Origin: Mauremys mutica
Taxonomy: Eukaryota; Chordata; Testudines; Geoemydidae
Assembly: GCF_020497125.1 (NCBI RefSeq)
Contig: NC_059080.1
Span: 70,352,618 to 70,416,617, forward strand
Direction of reading: 5' to 3'
DNA: 64,000 bases
The translations under genes were made by a program, and so were the position numbers. The notes under the pieces were generated by a model. The model worked only from the letters and a program-made list of their open reading frames with translations, did not search any database and was not told where the DNA came from. Of the stretch, positions 33,800 through 46,081 are shown piece after piece. How positions within the stretch are numbered: position 1 is the first letter of the stretch; each line of letters opens with the position of its first letter.

Positions 33800-35860
33800 G
33801 AAGTGGTCAGGAATGCACCTATATGGCTTTCTCTTTCCCACTGTCAGTACCCTAAATACGCACCCTTTGCAAAATCGTTAAGCAAAGAAGCAAGAAGTTA
33901 TACCAAAAATAAATCAGCTTCTTGTACACTGGATTTCAGCACATTATGGATCAAATCTTACCTTATGCTGTGTATGGACAGGGTCGGGAGCTTCCTCACC
34001 CCCATCCCCACACTTCATGGAGCTGCTCCTTGGCGGAATTTCAGCCTTAAATGTGTGTTGAGAACAGTGATTAGCTACCACGCCAGCCAGTCAATGAAGA
34101 ATTCCAAGGGGGTATGGCTTGTTGACCATAGGGCAAGGCCAGACCCCAAAGCCAACTAGTGTACATCCTGCATATCACAGCCTGTGCTAGTGGGTGGTGC
34201 ACACTGCTGCTTTTCAAACTGGTGCAGCTGTCTATGATAGCATGACTTCTGTACTCCTTCTCCCTGCCCCCAGAGGCACATGCACCTGTGTAGACACCTA
34301 ACATAGATTTGGGTATTGTTGTTGAGTGGATAAGTTTTGAAGTTGTGTTATGTTTCTGGTAATATATAACAATGTATTACATTTACTGTATACAGTGCTT
34401 TTCTTTCCAAATGATCCCACTGTATTTCATAAATGATATTGGGATATACAACACTGAAATACAGTCACTTTTAGGTGGACAGACGTCTGGCATGCAGCAT
34501 GCTGCACAAGAATGATTGAGGGGAGATTTGGAACAAGAATAATGGGGTACACTTTTACATTTTAAAAAAGAGTCATGAGATCATTAATGTCCACACTCAG
34601 CAGACAGGATTGTCCACTCATTTATCACCAACAACAAACTTACTTGCAGATATCAAGATTTTGTATTCTATTTCTGATTTTCAAATTGAGTGTTTCCATA
34701 ACTGTCCTCAAACATTTCTATACAGATTTGAGCCCTTCATTTGATACATTATAAAAGGGAACATCTTCTACTACTTTTATCAGGCTTTCAAAGCTACAAC
34801 TTTAGTGGACAGTTTACATCCCAGCAGACACCATCTTGGAGAAGTTTCCTAGCTGTTTTAACTTGGATCTGTAGCATATTAAACTCTGAAATATTCAATT
34901 TTTTTACAATCTAACAATATTCAAGTGTGCAGGACAGCAAACCAAACAAGCAGGATGTGTCTGTACCCTTTCTATCCTCTTTCTGTGGGGCTAGGTCTGT
35001 TTTAGCAGACATGGATGATGAAGAGGTCCATTTTGGTGGTTGTGGCAGGATCCTTAAACCAACACAATTATATTTCTCAAACACCTTCACCCTGCACGGA
35101 GGTTACACATATTTAAATATGCCAGAACTAACTATTGCCTAGAGACAATAAATGTATTCATTATGGAGAAATGAAGGAAATATAATAATGTACCAGATTC
35201 TGGCCCATGCTAAAGTTTCATTGTATCATTCTGTGAGTACAAAGGGTCTACAACGCTGCCCTAAATAGGTAGCTGAGGATTAATGGGGTGATTTATGCCA
35301 TCAACTCCTACCATATCCCCACCAAACCCAATATAGTGGGCATGCTGAGGAGACGGTCATGGGCCAGAGGAACCTAGTGTGTTGGTGGTCCTGGGCTGGT
35401 AGAACAATCTATAGGAGGGCCATTGCAAGCCAGCAGAATTTAGAGAAGCTGTAGTGTAAATTACTGTGAGGACTAGTTTGGCCTAAAGCCACCTCTGTCC
35501 ACACACACATATACCAGCAGCACCAAGCAGAGCTCTAACATACATGAGTTTCTAGCCTAATATGTTTAATTTTTGCATTTGAAATATTGACAGGTCAGTC
35601 AGTAGTTCAAAGTCTACATATACCCTCAGTGCAGTGAGAGCCCATTTCATATTTATCTTTATTTATTTATATTTATTCAGGTGAATTTCAGTTTGCTTTT
35701 TGTCCCCCGGTTTTCACAAGTTTCTTTTTCTCTCTCTTTTCTCAACTCCTTTTCACTCCCTTGACACTTCTTACATACTTTGCTCTCTTTTCTATTGACC
35801 TTTCCTAAGTGACTGTTCCCTGTTCTCTCCTTATAAAAAGGGATCCTGCTCCTGTCAATT
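33800..35860. other. Intergenic sequence, no gene recognised
   Basis: A short fragment of the 4195-type repeat lies at 33750-33795. Reading frames at 33803-34159 and 34071-34304 have no recognisable domain. Confidence 0.4.
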
Positions 35861-35874
35861 TTTTTTCAGACTTC

Positions 35875-35985
35875 TAGGGCTGATTCAGACTCACTTACAG
35901 GGGCATAAATCAGGAGTAGCTTCACTGAAATCAACAGAGTTACACAGTTGTAAACTAGTGTGAGATAAGAATCAGATCTTCCCTC
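35875..35985. repeat. Short dispersed repeat (AGGGCTGATTCAGACTC type)
   Basis: TAGGGCTGATTCAGACTCAC, CATAAATCAGGAGTAGC, TCACTGAAATCAACAGAG and AAGAATCAGATC follow the order of a common sauropsid repeat of the form 'GGCCAGATTC...GTAACTCCATTGACTTCAATGG'. Confidence 0.45.
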
Positions 35986-35999
35986 ATCAGCTATCCCAA

Positions 36000-38340
36000 T
36001 TCTAAATATAGCAGGATCTTCTGGTCCCAACTGCTCTTCCCAACTGCAAAGAGACCTTCCGATCCCAACTGTCATGGTAGCTTCTAATTCCACCTGCTAT
36101 TCCTAACTTTTTCAGGACTGTCCTATACCAGCTGCTACTCCCAACTCTCTGTCCTGTTTCTCCTGTTGAAGAGACTTACAAAATTCTAACCCTAAATGGC
36201 ACCACTGGGGAAAAAAAATGTAGATCAGGAAAGCCGCATTTTCTGGGCATTTTTTTCACCTCATGTCCTAATGGCTTGATCCAACCCCCATTGATCATAT
36301 GATCATATGAACACTGCTACCAATCAGTTCACAAACTGACTCATAGCAAATCTGGTGGCAAGGGCTATACAAACTATGAATTTTCCCATTTAAATAATAT
36401 TTAACCATGCATTTCTTTTCTTCATCAGACTTTTCATAATAAACAGGGTTTTAAAACTGGAAGCCATGTGTTTGCCACTGACATCCCACTTTTTTGGCAC
36501 AGACTCCAGCTTCATACTGTGACATTTTAATTCTTGGATGAAGATGTATTTTGTGGAGCATATTTAAGTTGTTTTCCTATTATTATTTTCTAAAAATTAA
36601 ATTAAAAAAAATATTTTGACAAAATAGTTAAATTTTCAAAAGTACCCAAGTCCAGTTGAAAGTCAATATTCTTATGCACCTGAACCACTTAAGTGGTTTT
36701 GAAAAATTTAAAAATGTTATGTACATTTTTATACTAAGCAGGTTTTACTCTCTTACATTTGTTGTTTGTGGTGGTAGCCCCTTGCACATGGGCACCTTCC
36801 CTGGTGTCCTTCAGTTCTCCTCGGTATAAGGCTGTTTAGGAACCCTTTTTCCAACATGCCATTCTGGAGCTGGCCTTTCACTTTTTGCAGGACTAAGCAC
36901 TGACCATTTTTGATCTGATTGCTGCATCTTCCTCTTTTTCAGCTTGTAAGTATTCTTAGCTCCTTTATATTTCCTCCCTATTTTCCCTTCCCTATTCCTG
37001 AGAATTGCACAGGTTCACACTTATACAGTCTTTATAAAACAATTTGACCATAAAACCACTACGTGCTAAATATTATCTGATGGCATATGTACCCATTATT
37101 ATAATCCTTGTTTCAAAGTTGATTTGATTACATCTTTTATTTGTTCTAAGTTGACTGATAGTATTGACTTTTCCGTGTCCTACAGCATAGATGATACTTG
37201 CCTAGCTCCTTCCCTAAGATCAGAATCGTTACATTCCTGAAGTAGCTTTATTCTACATGATAAATTAGTAATTACTTCTTTAAGCAAACAGGTTGTTTTT
37301 CCTATCAGAGGAATGCTACAAATGCAATGTTTATAGCACAAATACAAAACACATAGAAAAATTGTGCTGGATCCTGCATTCCTTCTACACCCACAACTTC
37401 CACTGACATCTCTGAGGCAGAAACATATTGTATACAAGGAACATGTAGAATAAGTAATGAGACTCTTCAGATCTATTACAGTAAGCTTTAATGCTTTATC
37501 CAGTTGTTAGCAGTTATAGTTCACAGAATCATAGAAATTAGAATTGCAAGACTCCTATTAAATTATCTTGTCCATGCTCCTGTTTATTCAGATGGTTTCT
37601 CCTGTATATTCTCTTGTGTTTTGTCCAGTTAATTTGTAAAACAATTATGTAACAGTAATCAGTTAATCCATCTTTTCTCTTCAGAACTGTGTGTTAATAA
37701 CATTGCATAGTTATAGTAATTTTTGTATTTTTCCCATCTCAGTCCCACCTCCCTAACTAAAGAGAGAGAGAGAGATGGAGCCCTGCTCCCACTTCTTCCA
37801 TGTAACAAGGAATTTCCAGTGCTGCACTATGAACCTAAGAGCAAACTAAATAATATGATGGGTTAATTCCCAAATTAGACTGTTCAACCTGGAATCCCTA
37901 GATCTATTATCTTTAGATTTCTCTGTAATAAGTTAAAAAAAGGTTTCCACACTTCATAGAAACTTTTTCACTTTTAATTCTTGGTGGTTTTTTTCCCCTC
38001 TATGAACAATATTCCCAGGAACACTGATTTCCAAAGTGAGATACTGATGGTGCAGTTTTTAATCCAGTTTATAAGTATTTTTATTTCTGTGTTACAAAAA
38101 GTGCCAGTCTCAAGCAGTTCTTGATTTAAAAGTATGATGATAAAAGTATGATGAAATCAATAGGGACATGAAAAATCAAAGCACTGAAGATGGTCTTGCC
38201 CCAGGGTGGTAGCATATGGCGAAGATATCTTGTCATAGAGTAGGCATCTATAAGAACCTGAAGGGTATTAATGCCATAAAGAAGAGTGGAATTGTTGAGT
38301 ATTGTTCAAAGGGATGTAGCTAGGAGTAATAGGGTGAAAT
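36000..38340. other. Intergenic sequence with small repeat fragments
   Basis: A TTTTCAAAAGTACCCAAG ... TTTTGAAAAATT inverted fragment lies at 36635-36715. A CR1 tail fragment on the minus strand lies at 37525-37600 (CACAGAATCATAGAAATTAG). An (AG)n tract lies at 37760-37775. No gene recognised. Confidence 0.4.
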
Positions 38341-38402
38341 AAAGAGAAAGTGACTCACCTTGTGCAGTAACAGAGGTTTTTCAAGATGTGTCTCCCTGTG
38401 GG

Positions 38403-38625
38403 CAGGGCCGGCTCCAGGGGTTTGGCCACCCCAAGCAGCCAAAAAAAAAAAAAAAAGCCGCGATCGCGATCACGATCTGCGGCAATTCAGCGGGAGGTCC
38501 TTCGCTCCGAGCGGGAGTGAGGGACCCGCCGCCGAATTGCTGCATAATACGTGAAAGTGCCGCCCGTCTCCAGAGTTGCCGCCCCAAGCACCTGCTTGAT
38601 AAAGTGGTGCCTGGAACTGGCCCTG
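38403..38625. mobile_element. hAT MITE inside the DIRS terminal repeat
   Basis: Ends CAGGGCCGGCTCCAGG and CCTGGAACTGGCCCTG are inverted. An exact 8-bp target duplication CCTGTGGG flanks it (38395-38402 and 38626-38633). The interior has an A-run of about 16, GCGATCGCGATCACGATC, and a GGCAATTCAGCGGGAGG / CCGCCGCCGAATTGC inverted pair. It splits the left DIRS repeat. Confidence 0.92.
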
Positions 38626-39129
38626 CCTGTGGGTGCTCCACTTTGGGTGTCATTGCGCCCCTGCACTCGTAGCCAGAGATTTATGGTAGCAGTGCCCCGG
38701 TTGGGCCTCACATGCACAGTCTCCATCTCATGCCGCTTCAGGTGGTTAGCCAGTGCTGTGCGACCAACCCCCCCACCCGCCATTCCTTCTCTACTGCAGA
38801 GTCTGTATTTGATAGAACTCCAAAGCACAGGGGAGTAGGGAGGGTAGTGGAGCACCCACAGGGGGACACATCTCGAAGAACCTCTGTTACTGCATAAGGT
38901 GTCCCTGTGGGAATTCCACTTTAGGTGACTTCAGAGTAGTGCCTTCCAGTGGAAGGAGAGGGCATCAGAAGATGTGTGTTGTTGCAATGTATATTGTTGT
39001 GTAAGAGTGTGCGGTGAGGTCCAGGTTGCAGTCCTACAGATTTCCTTAATAAGGATGTTGTTGAGAAATGCTATGGAGGTTGAGAGACTCCTAGTAGAAT
39101 GCGTACAGATCCCTGTAGGGGGTTGTCGT

Positions 39130-39720
39130 TCATGCTGGAGATAACAGAGCTTGATACAGTCTGATATCCATTTGGATAGGTGTTGTTTGGAAATGGCGGA
39201 AAGATTTTGTTCTATCTATATAAAAAGCGAGAGCCCTGCAGATGTCCAAGGAGTGTAGTCTGGATTGTCTACTGTCTATATGTGGTTTCGGAAAAAATGT
39301 AGGTAAGTATATAGATTGGTTAAGGTGGAACGATGAAGCCACCTTAGGCAAAAACTTAGGATGGGGTCTGAGAGATACTTTATCTTTAAAAAAGATCGTT
39401 TAGGGTGGGTCCATCATGAGAGCAGCTAGTTCTCCCACCCACCTGGCAGATGTAATGGCCACTAGAAATGCAACCTTCATAGAGAGGTGTAGTAACGAGC
39501 TTGTGGCTATGGGCTTGAAAGGGGGCCTGGTGAGGGCGTGGAGGACTAGGTTGAGGTCCCATGGTGGGGCAGGATTTCTCACTTCCAGATAGGAGTTGGA
39601 GAGACCCTTTAGGAAGCGTTTAGTGATGGGATGTGCGGAAACAGAGAATCCGTCAACTTTATGATAAAATGTTGTGATGGCCAACAGGTGTACGTGGATG
39701 GAACTCATGGAAAGTCCCAT
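39130..39720 (-). pseudogene. DIRS tyrosine recombinase remnant
   Basis: Peptide 39720-39400 contains FLKGLSNSYLEVRNPAPPWD and HLSMKVAFLVAITSARWVGE, matching the recombinase core of DIRS elements. Peptide 39351-39130 contains VASSFHLNQSIYLPTFFPKP and a RTKSFRH segment from its C-terminal half. In the box I context (R-x-G-E-L) the residue expected to be the catalytic arginine reads as tryptophan (TGG), consistent with CpG decay. Two frames are needed, so the gene is dead. Confidence 0.65.
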
Positions 39721-39835
39721 TTGATTTAGGTTCCAGTAGATAGTCTAAAATAAGAGGTAAGGAGGCTGACACAGGTACAGTCCGTTTGCGTTGGCACCAT
39801 GATTCAAATCGTTTCCACTTATGTCCATATGTGTG

Positions 39836-40467
39836 TCAGGTAGGTGTCCTACGGCTGTTTAATAATATGTTCTCAACTTCTGTGGAACATGTCATTGCAG
39901 ATCCTGAGAGCCATGTAGTAACCAGGCTTTGAGATGAAGTTTTTTGGGATCTGGATGGAGGATGCGACCTGCATCCTGCGATAGAAGCCAAGGCAGAAAT
40001 GGGAACATGCGTGGGGGACAGACCAACATGTGGAGAAGGTAAGGGTATGACATTTGACATGTCCATGTGGGGGCTATTAGGATCACTCTGGATCCATCTT
40101 GCTTTATCTTGTATAGTACACGGGCAAGGAGGAGGGTGGAAGACGTACAGGAGGAGGGCGCTCCAACTTGATGAGGAAGGTGTTGCCCAGAGAGTGTCAA
40201 CCGAATCTTGCTCCGGAGCAGAACTGGGAGCATTTGGAGTTTTTTGTGGTTTCAAAGAGGTCTATTGTTGGGAACCCCCACATCTGGAAAATATCTTGGA
40301 TGACCCATGTGTTCAGCTCCTATTGGTGGTCTTGATAAAACTTCCTGCTCAAGGCATCTGTTGTGTTGTTCTGGCAGCCAGGTAGGTACGAAGCTATAAC
40401 ACAGACATTGTGTTTGATGCACCATTGCCAAAGATGCATGGCTTCCGCACATAGGGAGTGTGACCAC
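39836..40467 (-). pseudogene. DIRS reverse transcriptase/RNase H remnant
   Basis: Minus-strand peptides include RVLYKIKQDGSRVILIAPTW, characteristic of the C-terminal part of the DIRS polymerase, followed by a PRMFPFLPWLLSQDAGRILH-type segment. Frames shift between neighbouring stretches (40252-40467, 39892-40233, 39836-40255), so no intact product is possible. Assignment rests on resemblance to known DIRS polyproteins. Confidence 0.65.
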
Positions 40468-41061
40468 ACTCCTTCTTGCCTGTTTATGTAGAACATGGTG
40501 GCTACATTGTCCGTAAGGATCTGAACTGTTTTGTTTGGATTAGTGGTAAGAAATGAGAACAGGCATTTCGAACCGCTTGTAGTTCCAGCAGGTTGATATG
40601 AAGCTGGGACTTCGCTGGAGACCAGTGTGCCTGTATAGAATGTGCCCCCCAGCCTAAATTCAACCTAACCCCATAGCGTAGACCAGGCCTAAGAACTATG
40701 AACTACTGCTAAAGGGACAGGAAAAAGGATTATTTCTAGCTGCGAGGTGCTGCTGAGTTTTCCAACTCAAGCCAATGATGGTAAAGAAGGAACTGGGGGC
40801 GGAGGGTTTGGTCGCACAGTGCCAGTTAACCGCCTGAAGCAGTGCAAGATGGGACTGTGCATGTGCGGCCCAACCGGGGCACTGCTACCATAAATCTCTG
40901 GCTACGAGCACAAGGGCACAACACCACCTAAAGTGGACCACCCACAGGGACACCACTCGAAGAAGTAAAGGATAATTTAATTTGAATATCAGGGGATAAT
41001 TTCTTAACAATGAAATGTGTGGAAGACATACCAGTTGATACAGTTAAAACTAGACTGAACA

Positions 41062-41077
41062 ATATATATATATATAA
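41062..41077. repeat. (AT)n microsatellite
   Basis: About eight AT dinucleotides. Confidence 0.85.
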
Positions 41078-41529
41078 ATCTTGCGTACTGGCAAAGGGGT
41101 GGGCAGGGATGATTTGGACAGATCCTTTCCACCTCAAACTTTTATAATCTGAGTTCTAATTATCAATAGACCTATTTCTGTTTCCACTGATATAGTTGTA
41201 AGACACCTTTCTTAATTTCAGAAAGGCTTTCTCATAGCCAACAACAGCTTTATTTGGGCTGGTTTATTATCATAAACAGTTCCAAAATGCATCCTCGAAG
41301 TCCAAGTATTTCAAGGTCTATATAGTCATACTTCCCCGCTCTTCGTCAAGCCACTCCCAAGCCTTCCTATCTGGTATTCTCTGCCTTGATAGGTCACTTT
41401 TCACCCAACCTAGCTAGCATCTTTTCTCCCTCAGTGTTTCAGGCTCCCCCACCCCTTCTAATTCTCTACAGCCCTCTCATCCCCACTTCTACGCCTTCCC
41501 ACCTTGAATCTTTCCACAGGCCTCTTCCT

Positions 41530-42480
41530 TATCTACCTGTCAAGTATCACAGGTCTCAAACCTAGGCCTATAGGGTTGCTAAGCAACAGCCTTACCTGCT
41601 GCACCAGAACACTGCAAGGGCATGTGAAGGAACTGCAGCTAATACCCCACCACCAGAGGCTGGGTCCGGTGGCTAGCAGCAGACTGCTGACTGGGCATAA
41701 AGCTTCCTAATCCTATCCCAACCCTTGCCTGAGCAACTAATTGCTAGGTCTGCTGCTGACTAGACTCCTTGAGACCAAGTTCTGGTGCTCCTTGCTCTTG
41801 TTACCACACCTTGATCCGTGTTCCTAGTTTCTGCCTCTTTATGTGGTTTTTACTCATTGCTACTGTTGCTTGCTTCCTTGCCCTAATTCCAAAGATTGAT
41901 TCTGGTTTAAGCCTAGGTGTGGCTACTGACTCCAACACTAGTACTGACCCTTGGTGTGTCCCCTGATTCTGGATTAACCATTGAACTTTGACTTTGATTC
42001 TTGGTGTTACTTCTGACTGTGACCCTGATATTGCCCCCTGGCCCTGACCACTAGGTCAGATTGCCCTGATATAAGCCCAGGCATAGGCCTGGCTCCAGGC
42101 ACCAGCAAAGGAAGCAGGTGCTTGGGGCAGCCAATCCAAAGGGGTGGCAAATCCAGGTCTTCGGCGGCAATTCGGTGGCGGGTCCCTCGGTCCCTCTCGA
42201 ATTGCCGCCAAAGAATGAAGCGGCGCGGTACAGCTACCACCAAACTGCCGCCGATCGTGGCTTTATCTTTCCCCCCCCCCCCACTTTGCTGCTTGGGGCA
42301 GCAAAAAAGCTGGAGCTGGCCCAGTCCAGGCGCTACCCCAGAGGCCTAACTGGGTCCTATGACCCACTGGTCAAATGACCTTCATTTCCCCCCTGTCCTC
42401 TAGAAAGGAGAATTTGCTATGTCACAGATGGGTCTGAGATCTCCCGCTCTTTAAAGGGACAGTCACCCTAGCATTGTATC
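41530..42480 (+). repeat. Unclassified long interspersed repeat, split by a hAT MITE
   Basis: Starts near TGTCAAGTATCACAGG and continues through GGGTTGCTAAGCAACAG, GAGGCTGGGTCCGGTGG, and many CTGACT/TGACC words to CCTCTAGAAAGGAGAATTTG. It looks like a repeat common in turtle genomes, perhaps LTR-derived; no matching second end was found, so its class is open. The MITE at 42084-42324 interrupts it. Confidence 0.35.
42084..42324. mobile_element. hAT MITE, relative of the 38403 copy
   Basis: Ends TAGGCCTGGCTCCAGGC and GCTGGAGCTGGCCCAG correspond to CAGGGCCGGCTCCAGG. The interior has GGTGCTTGGGGCAGCC, GCGGCAATTCGGTGGCGG / CGAATTGCCGCC and a C-run of about 12 near 42271. Flanks CCCAGGCA (42076-42083) and TCCAGGCG (42325-42332) match at 6 of 8, both mismatches being transitions, as expected for an aged target duplication. 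Confidence 0.75.
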
Positions 42481-42599
42481 ATTCTGCTTTTTATTTTTCC
42501 ACTTATCTTTTTCTGTTAATTCCTGCTAGATTTCCTCTTCTGGAATTCCAATATGTGTTCTCACTGTATCCGTCTTCCTTTTTACTAATTGTTCATCAC

Positions 42600-43870
42600 C
42601 ACTTTATCTGAATGCCTCCCACTGATGCTATCTGGTCATGCAGGCTTAGTGAAGCATCAAAGAGGACCCTGAGGCTCTGCACCATTTGGACAAATGGGGG
42701 CAGGGTACAGTGTCTTGGACAGTATCTTGGTCAATAGTTTCTTTCTTCCAACATCATTTCCATCTTGCTTGGGATCAGCATAAGCCAGCTGTTGTTCATT
42801 CAAAAGCTGATTTCTTGTATGTATTCTGACTTCTTTAGCAGTGCTGGTGATTGTATCATTTGTGAATGAGATATACAATTGAGTGTTATCATCATACTGG
42901 TGTCTCACTATCCCTCACAGTTGTCTCCTGTGGATATGGAAGAGGAAGAATAGTATGGATCCCTGTGGAAACTCGCAGGTCTTTGGAGAGGAGGAGCAGT
43001 TATCCATTGCTACTCTCTGAGTTTTGCAGGAGAGGAATGATTAGCGCTATTGTAGTGCTGTGCCATCTATTCCTGATATGTCATTTAGGTGGATTCGTAG
43101 TACCTGGATTTAGCAGTATAAGCATGGAGATCTTCTCTATGTCCATGACTATAAGGAAGCTGTCTTTCAGTGCCTCTAGGTTTTGTGCTGTGCATCTTAA
43201 CCCTGATTGTGCTGACTCCAAGGTGATGGGTGATGAGGCATGCTGTTGGAGCTTGGTGGTTACTAATTTCTCAATTATTTTGCCTAGGAATGGGAAGCTG
43301 AAAATAGGATGGTATTTCGAGAGGGCATCAGGCTTGAGTGATGGCTCCTTGAGGAGAGGATGGACTAATTTTTCAAGTTTGGCAGGTGTGCTTCTCTAAA
43401 GCAAGCATTGACTATTTCCATTAGTGGTAGGTATGACTGTTCTTCAGTGACTCTTATCAGCCAGGAGAAGCACTGACCCATTTCACAGGTTGTGGCTCTA
43501 ATACACTGCAGGGCTTCTTGTGCTTCAGCATGTGTGATGGAGACAAAATCAATCATGGGTGGCAGGATGGATAGTAGTACAGTCTGGCCAAGAATCAAGT
43601 TTTATTTCCAAGTTAGTTCCATATGTATTTGTTGATCTTATTAACAAAGTACACTGACAACCTTTCACAATGGTCAATGCTTGGGTCCAGCATCTGTGTT
43701 ATGCAGTCTTGATTGATTAGCCAGTTTACTAGGTGGAATAGCTCTGCCAGTTGTGTTTCTGCTGCCTTGAATGTAGAGGAGTAGAAGGCTTTTTACCTTC
43801 TTTTACTGCAGTGGTATAGTCTTGTAAGAATTGTTTCTACTGCTGTTTAAACCTGGTGGGGCACATTTTG
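42600..43870 (-). pseudogene. LINE reverse-transcriptase remnant (L2/CR1 group)
   Basis: On the minus strand the 43598-43365 segment includes NACFREAHLPNLKN. Downstream frames give KPDALSKYHPIFSFPFLGK and LKDSFLIVMDIEK, and 42908-42657 gives HQYDDNTQLYISFTND, a decayed form of the QYADDTQLY catalytic block. The order matches the reverse transcriptase of L2/CR1-like LINEs. Stops and frame changes throughout. Confidence 0.75.
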
Positions 43871-44045
43871 GGGCTTGAGCATCTAGGGGCAAGATTGGGG
43901 TGGATACAGATGGCCAGGTTTGGGGAATCAGATTTCAGGGGCAAGAGGGAGTGGTGGCAGGTTTGGATGGGCTAAGGGGCAGGATTGGAGGTAGATTTGG
44001 GGGAAGAGGGATTAACTGGGTGGATCAGGATTAGAGGAGTCTTTT
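43850..44045 (+). repeat. G-rich low-complexity segment
   Basis: Irregular words such as GGGGCAAGATTGGGGTGG and GGGGCAGGATTGGAGG, resembling a decayed G-rich minisatellite. Confidence 0.4.
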
Positions 44046-44049
44046 GCAC

Positions 44050-45100
44050 CCACAATTATTTGCATCAGCTAACTTATGCCCACAGTTGATTGAGAGTGCA
44101 AAACTGAAGGTTGGGTTAAGGTCCCTTTTAAAAATTCAGACAGATATGTAGCTAAATGAAATTCTTATTTACTGGATATTAAACAAGGATTAGTAAACTA
44201 AGTGTGTTGTATTCTTTTTAATTACATCATGCCAAACACCTCAGCTTCTGATCACTGGAAAGGACAATCTATTAGCCTTTAGGTTCTAGTCAATATGGAC
44301 CATAATAAACATGCCAACTTAATACTGAAAATGTAGCAGCTTTAAAATAGTTAATTACAATGTTAAATCATGTGTGACATTCTATTAATTTTTTGAAATC
44401 ACACTAATCATCTAGATGTGCTTCCTTTGTGTTTGCTTTGGAACCCACAATTTGTTTATTTCATATATTGTTTTATGTATTCTGCTTATTGATTTTTATC
44501 TTATAAGATATGTTAATTAGAATCCAACTCTCCAAAGATTTTGACAAGCTAATGAAAAGTTAAGATTGCAAAATGCAAACTCAGCAATATTGCAGTAATC
44601 CTCTAGACACCCTGTAGCATGGCATAAGGCAAGTAGAATCAAATCCAGTCTCTGTAAGCAGAGTCTCCAGGGATAAAAGCATAACTAATGATGAAAGAAG
44701 TTCAGATGAGGACATCTCCCCCAGTCTTTTAGCAGTTACTGTATGGTTATACACCTAACACAACAGAACAGAAATGAAAAACAGTTTTCTAGATTCAAGG
44801 GAAATCAGACATACATTTAGTAAACAGTAGTATTAATCCCATACAGTTCAAACAGAAAACATGGACAAAGCTGCCAAGAACTTTTTAAAAAATGTCAATA
44901 CACTAAAGAATCCAATAAATGCCTTCTAAAAAGAGCCACTGAAAGGGAAATCCTTCAAAGCACTAGTTAAGTAATCCATTTAGAGTCCCATACCTCTCCT
45001 AAACCCTACTCTCTGAGCAGTTTCTGAGGTGAGGCAGAGTACTAGAAAATATCTTTGTGTTTATGAAGAGGGTGTAGTTTAAGTGTGATCCAGGCAGTAT
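44050..45100. other. Nothing recognised
   Basis: AT-rich sequence without domain-bearing frames or inverted ends. Confidence 0.4.
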
Positions 45101-45113
45101 TGGTGTAGCAATT

Positions 45114-45475
45114 TCACTTCTTTAGAAAAACACGGTTCATGCCAACAAAACCCTCTCTCTTTGTATGGTTAATTTCAGTGCAAGAAAATAAAACTTTGCT
45201 ACTTTCCAACATTAGACTACCTTTCTGGGATATTCTTAAAATCCATTTGCAGTCATCTTGATTTGACAAAGTAGTTATTAGAATACATCCATTACCTCTA
45301 TCCACATCTAGGTTCCTGGTAAGCACTTTGAACTCTACTTCTAGGATCAAGTAGTTCAGCAATAAATTTTTCAATGAAAGCGATGTTCTCAGAAGCTTCT
45401 TTTCCCTTGGGTATCCTAAGTGCACAGGTATTCCTGTTCTCCAGATGATTCTCAAATAGCAGATCATTATCTAGG
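45114..45475 (-). pseudogene. Possible L1/Tx1-type ORF1 protein remnant
   Basis: Minus-strand translation in one frame reads LLFENHLENRNTCALRIPKG, then a frame giving FIEKFIAELL, then ILRISQKGSLMLESSKVLFS. The order LENR...IRI.G.P.....FI..FI..LL followed by a KG...SKVLFF block recalls the L1/Tx1 ORF1 RNA-binding domain. At least one frameshift is needed. Tentative. Confidence 0.4.
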
Positions 45476-46081
45476 GGTTGTTTCAGTGAAAATGCTTTTC
45501 AAAAATTTTATAACAAGGATATGGTATAACCATGCTTTATCATACTTATTATTGTGTTTAATCCTCATTTTAGTTCTGTCCATCCACCAATAAAGGTGAC
45601 TAAGGATTTACATTTATCTTCCAGCATTGACAGCTGTTATTGGAATATGCCTGGTTTTGAGTTTGGCACTTCTGTAAATTCATATGGTTTATCGTATCTG
45701 GAACGGTAGTGATAGCAACTGGTGTTAAGCTTAAATTTTAACTCCCCTTTTAGCCCCATGCTTCACAACTTTCTCAAATGCTTTTCAGGCTCAAATTCTA
45801 TGACTCATCTCAGACAAGAAGCTGGCAAATTATTTTGGGAATGTATAAGCAAAACCTGTGCAACCTGTTTGAGTTCCACATGTGTGAAAAAACAAAAATA
45901 CACCCTTTCTCATTGGTACCAATGCACAAACCTTTCCCTTCCTTGACTGTTTTGAAGCATCCGACTCACAAACTAGCAGCTTTCCTCCACTCCCCAGTCT
46001 ACTGTAAAGCTTTAGAATGAAAGATTCTATATACATTTAAAATCTTACTACAGTAGATGCTATTTAAATGGCACATATTAA

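Larger units (their letters stand above)
38357..40965 (-). mobile_element. DIRS-like retroelement with inverted terminal repeats
   Basis: The ends are inverted copies of each other. The left repeat (about 38386-38775, minus the hAT insertion) contains GAGATTTATGGTAGCAGTGC; the right repeat (about 40806-40962) contains its complement GCACTGCTACCATAAATCTC. Between them, on the minus strand, come a polymerase/RNase-H-like region (about 40467-39836) and then a tyrosine-recombinase-like region (about 39720-39130). This gene order and the inverted ends are typical of DIRS elements. The coding parts are broken by stops and frameshifts. A MITE-like fragment sits near 40640-40695. Confidence 0.8.

Noticed and set aside
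33803..34159. 118-codon frame as a possible gene
   Set aside because: No recognisable domain or exon signals; length is compatible with chance.
42866..43399. 177-codon plus-strand frame
   Set aside because: The minus strand of the same stretch shows the reverse-transcriptase motifs; the plus frame is antisense.
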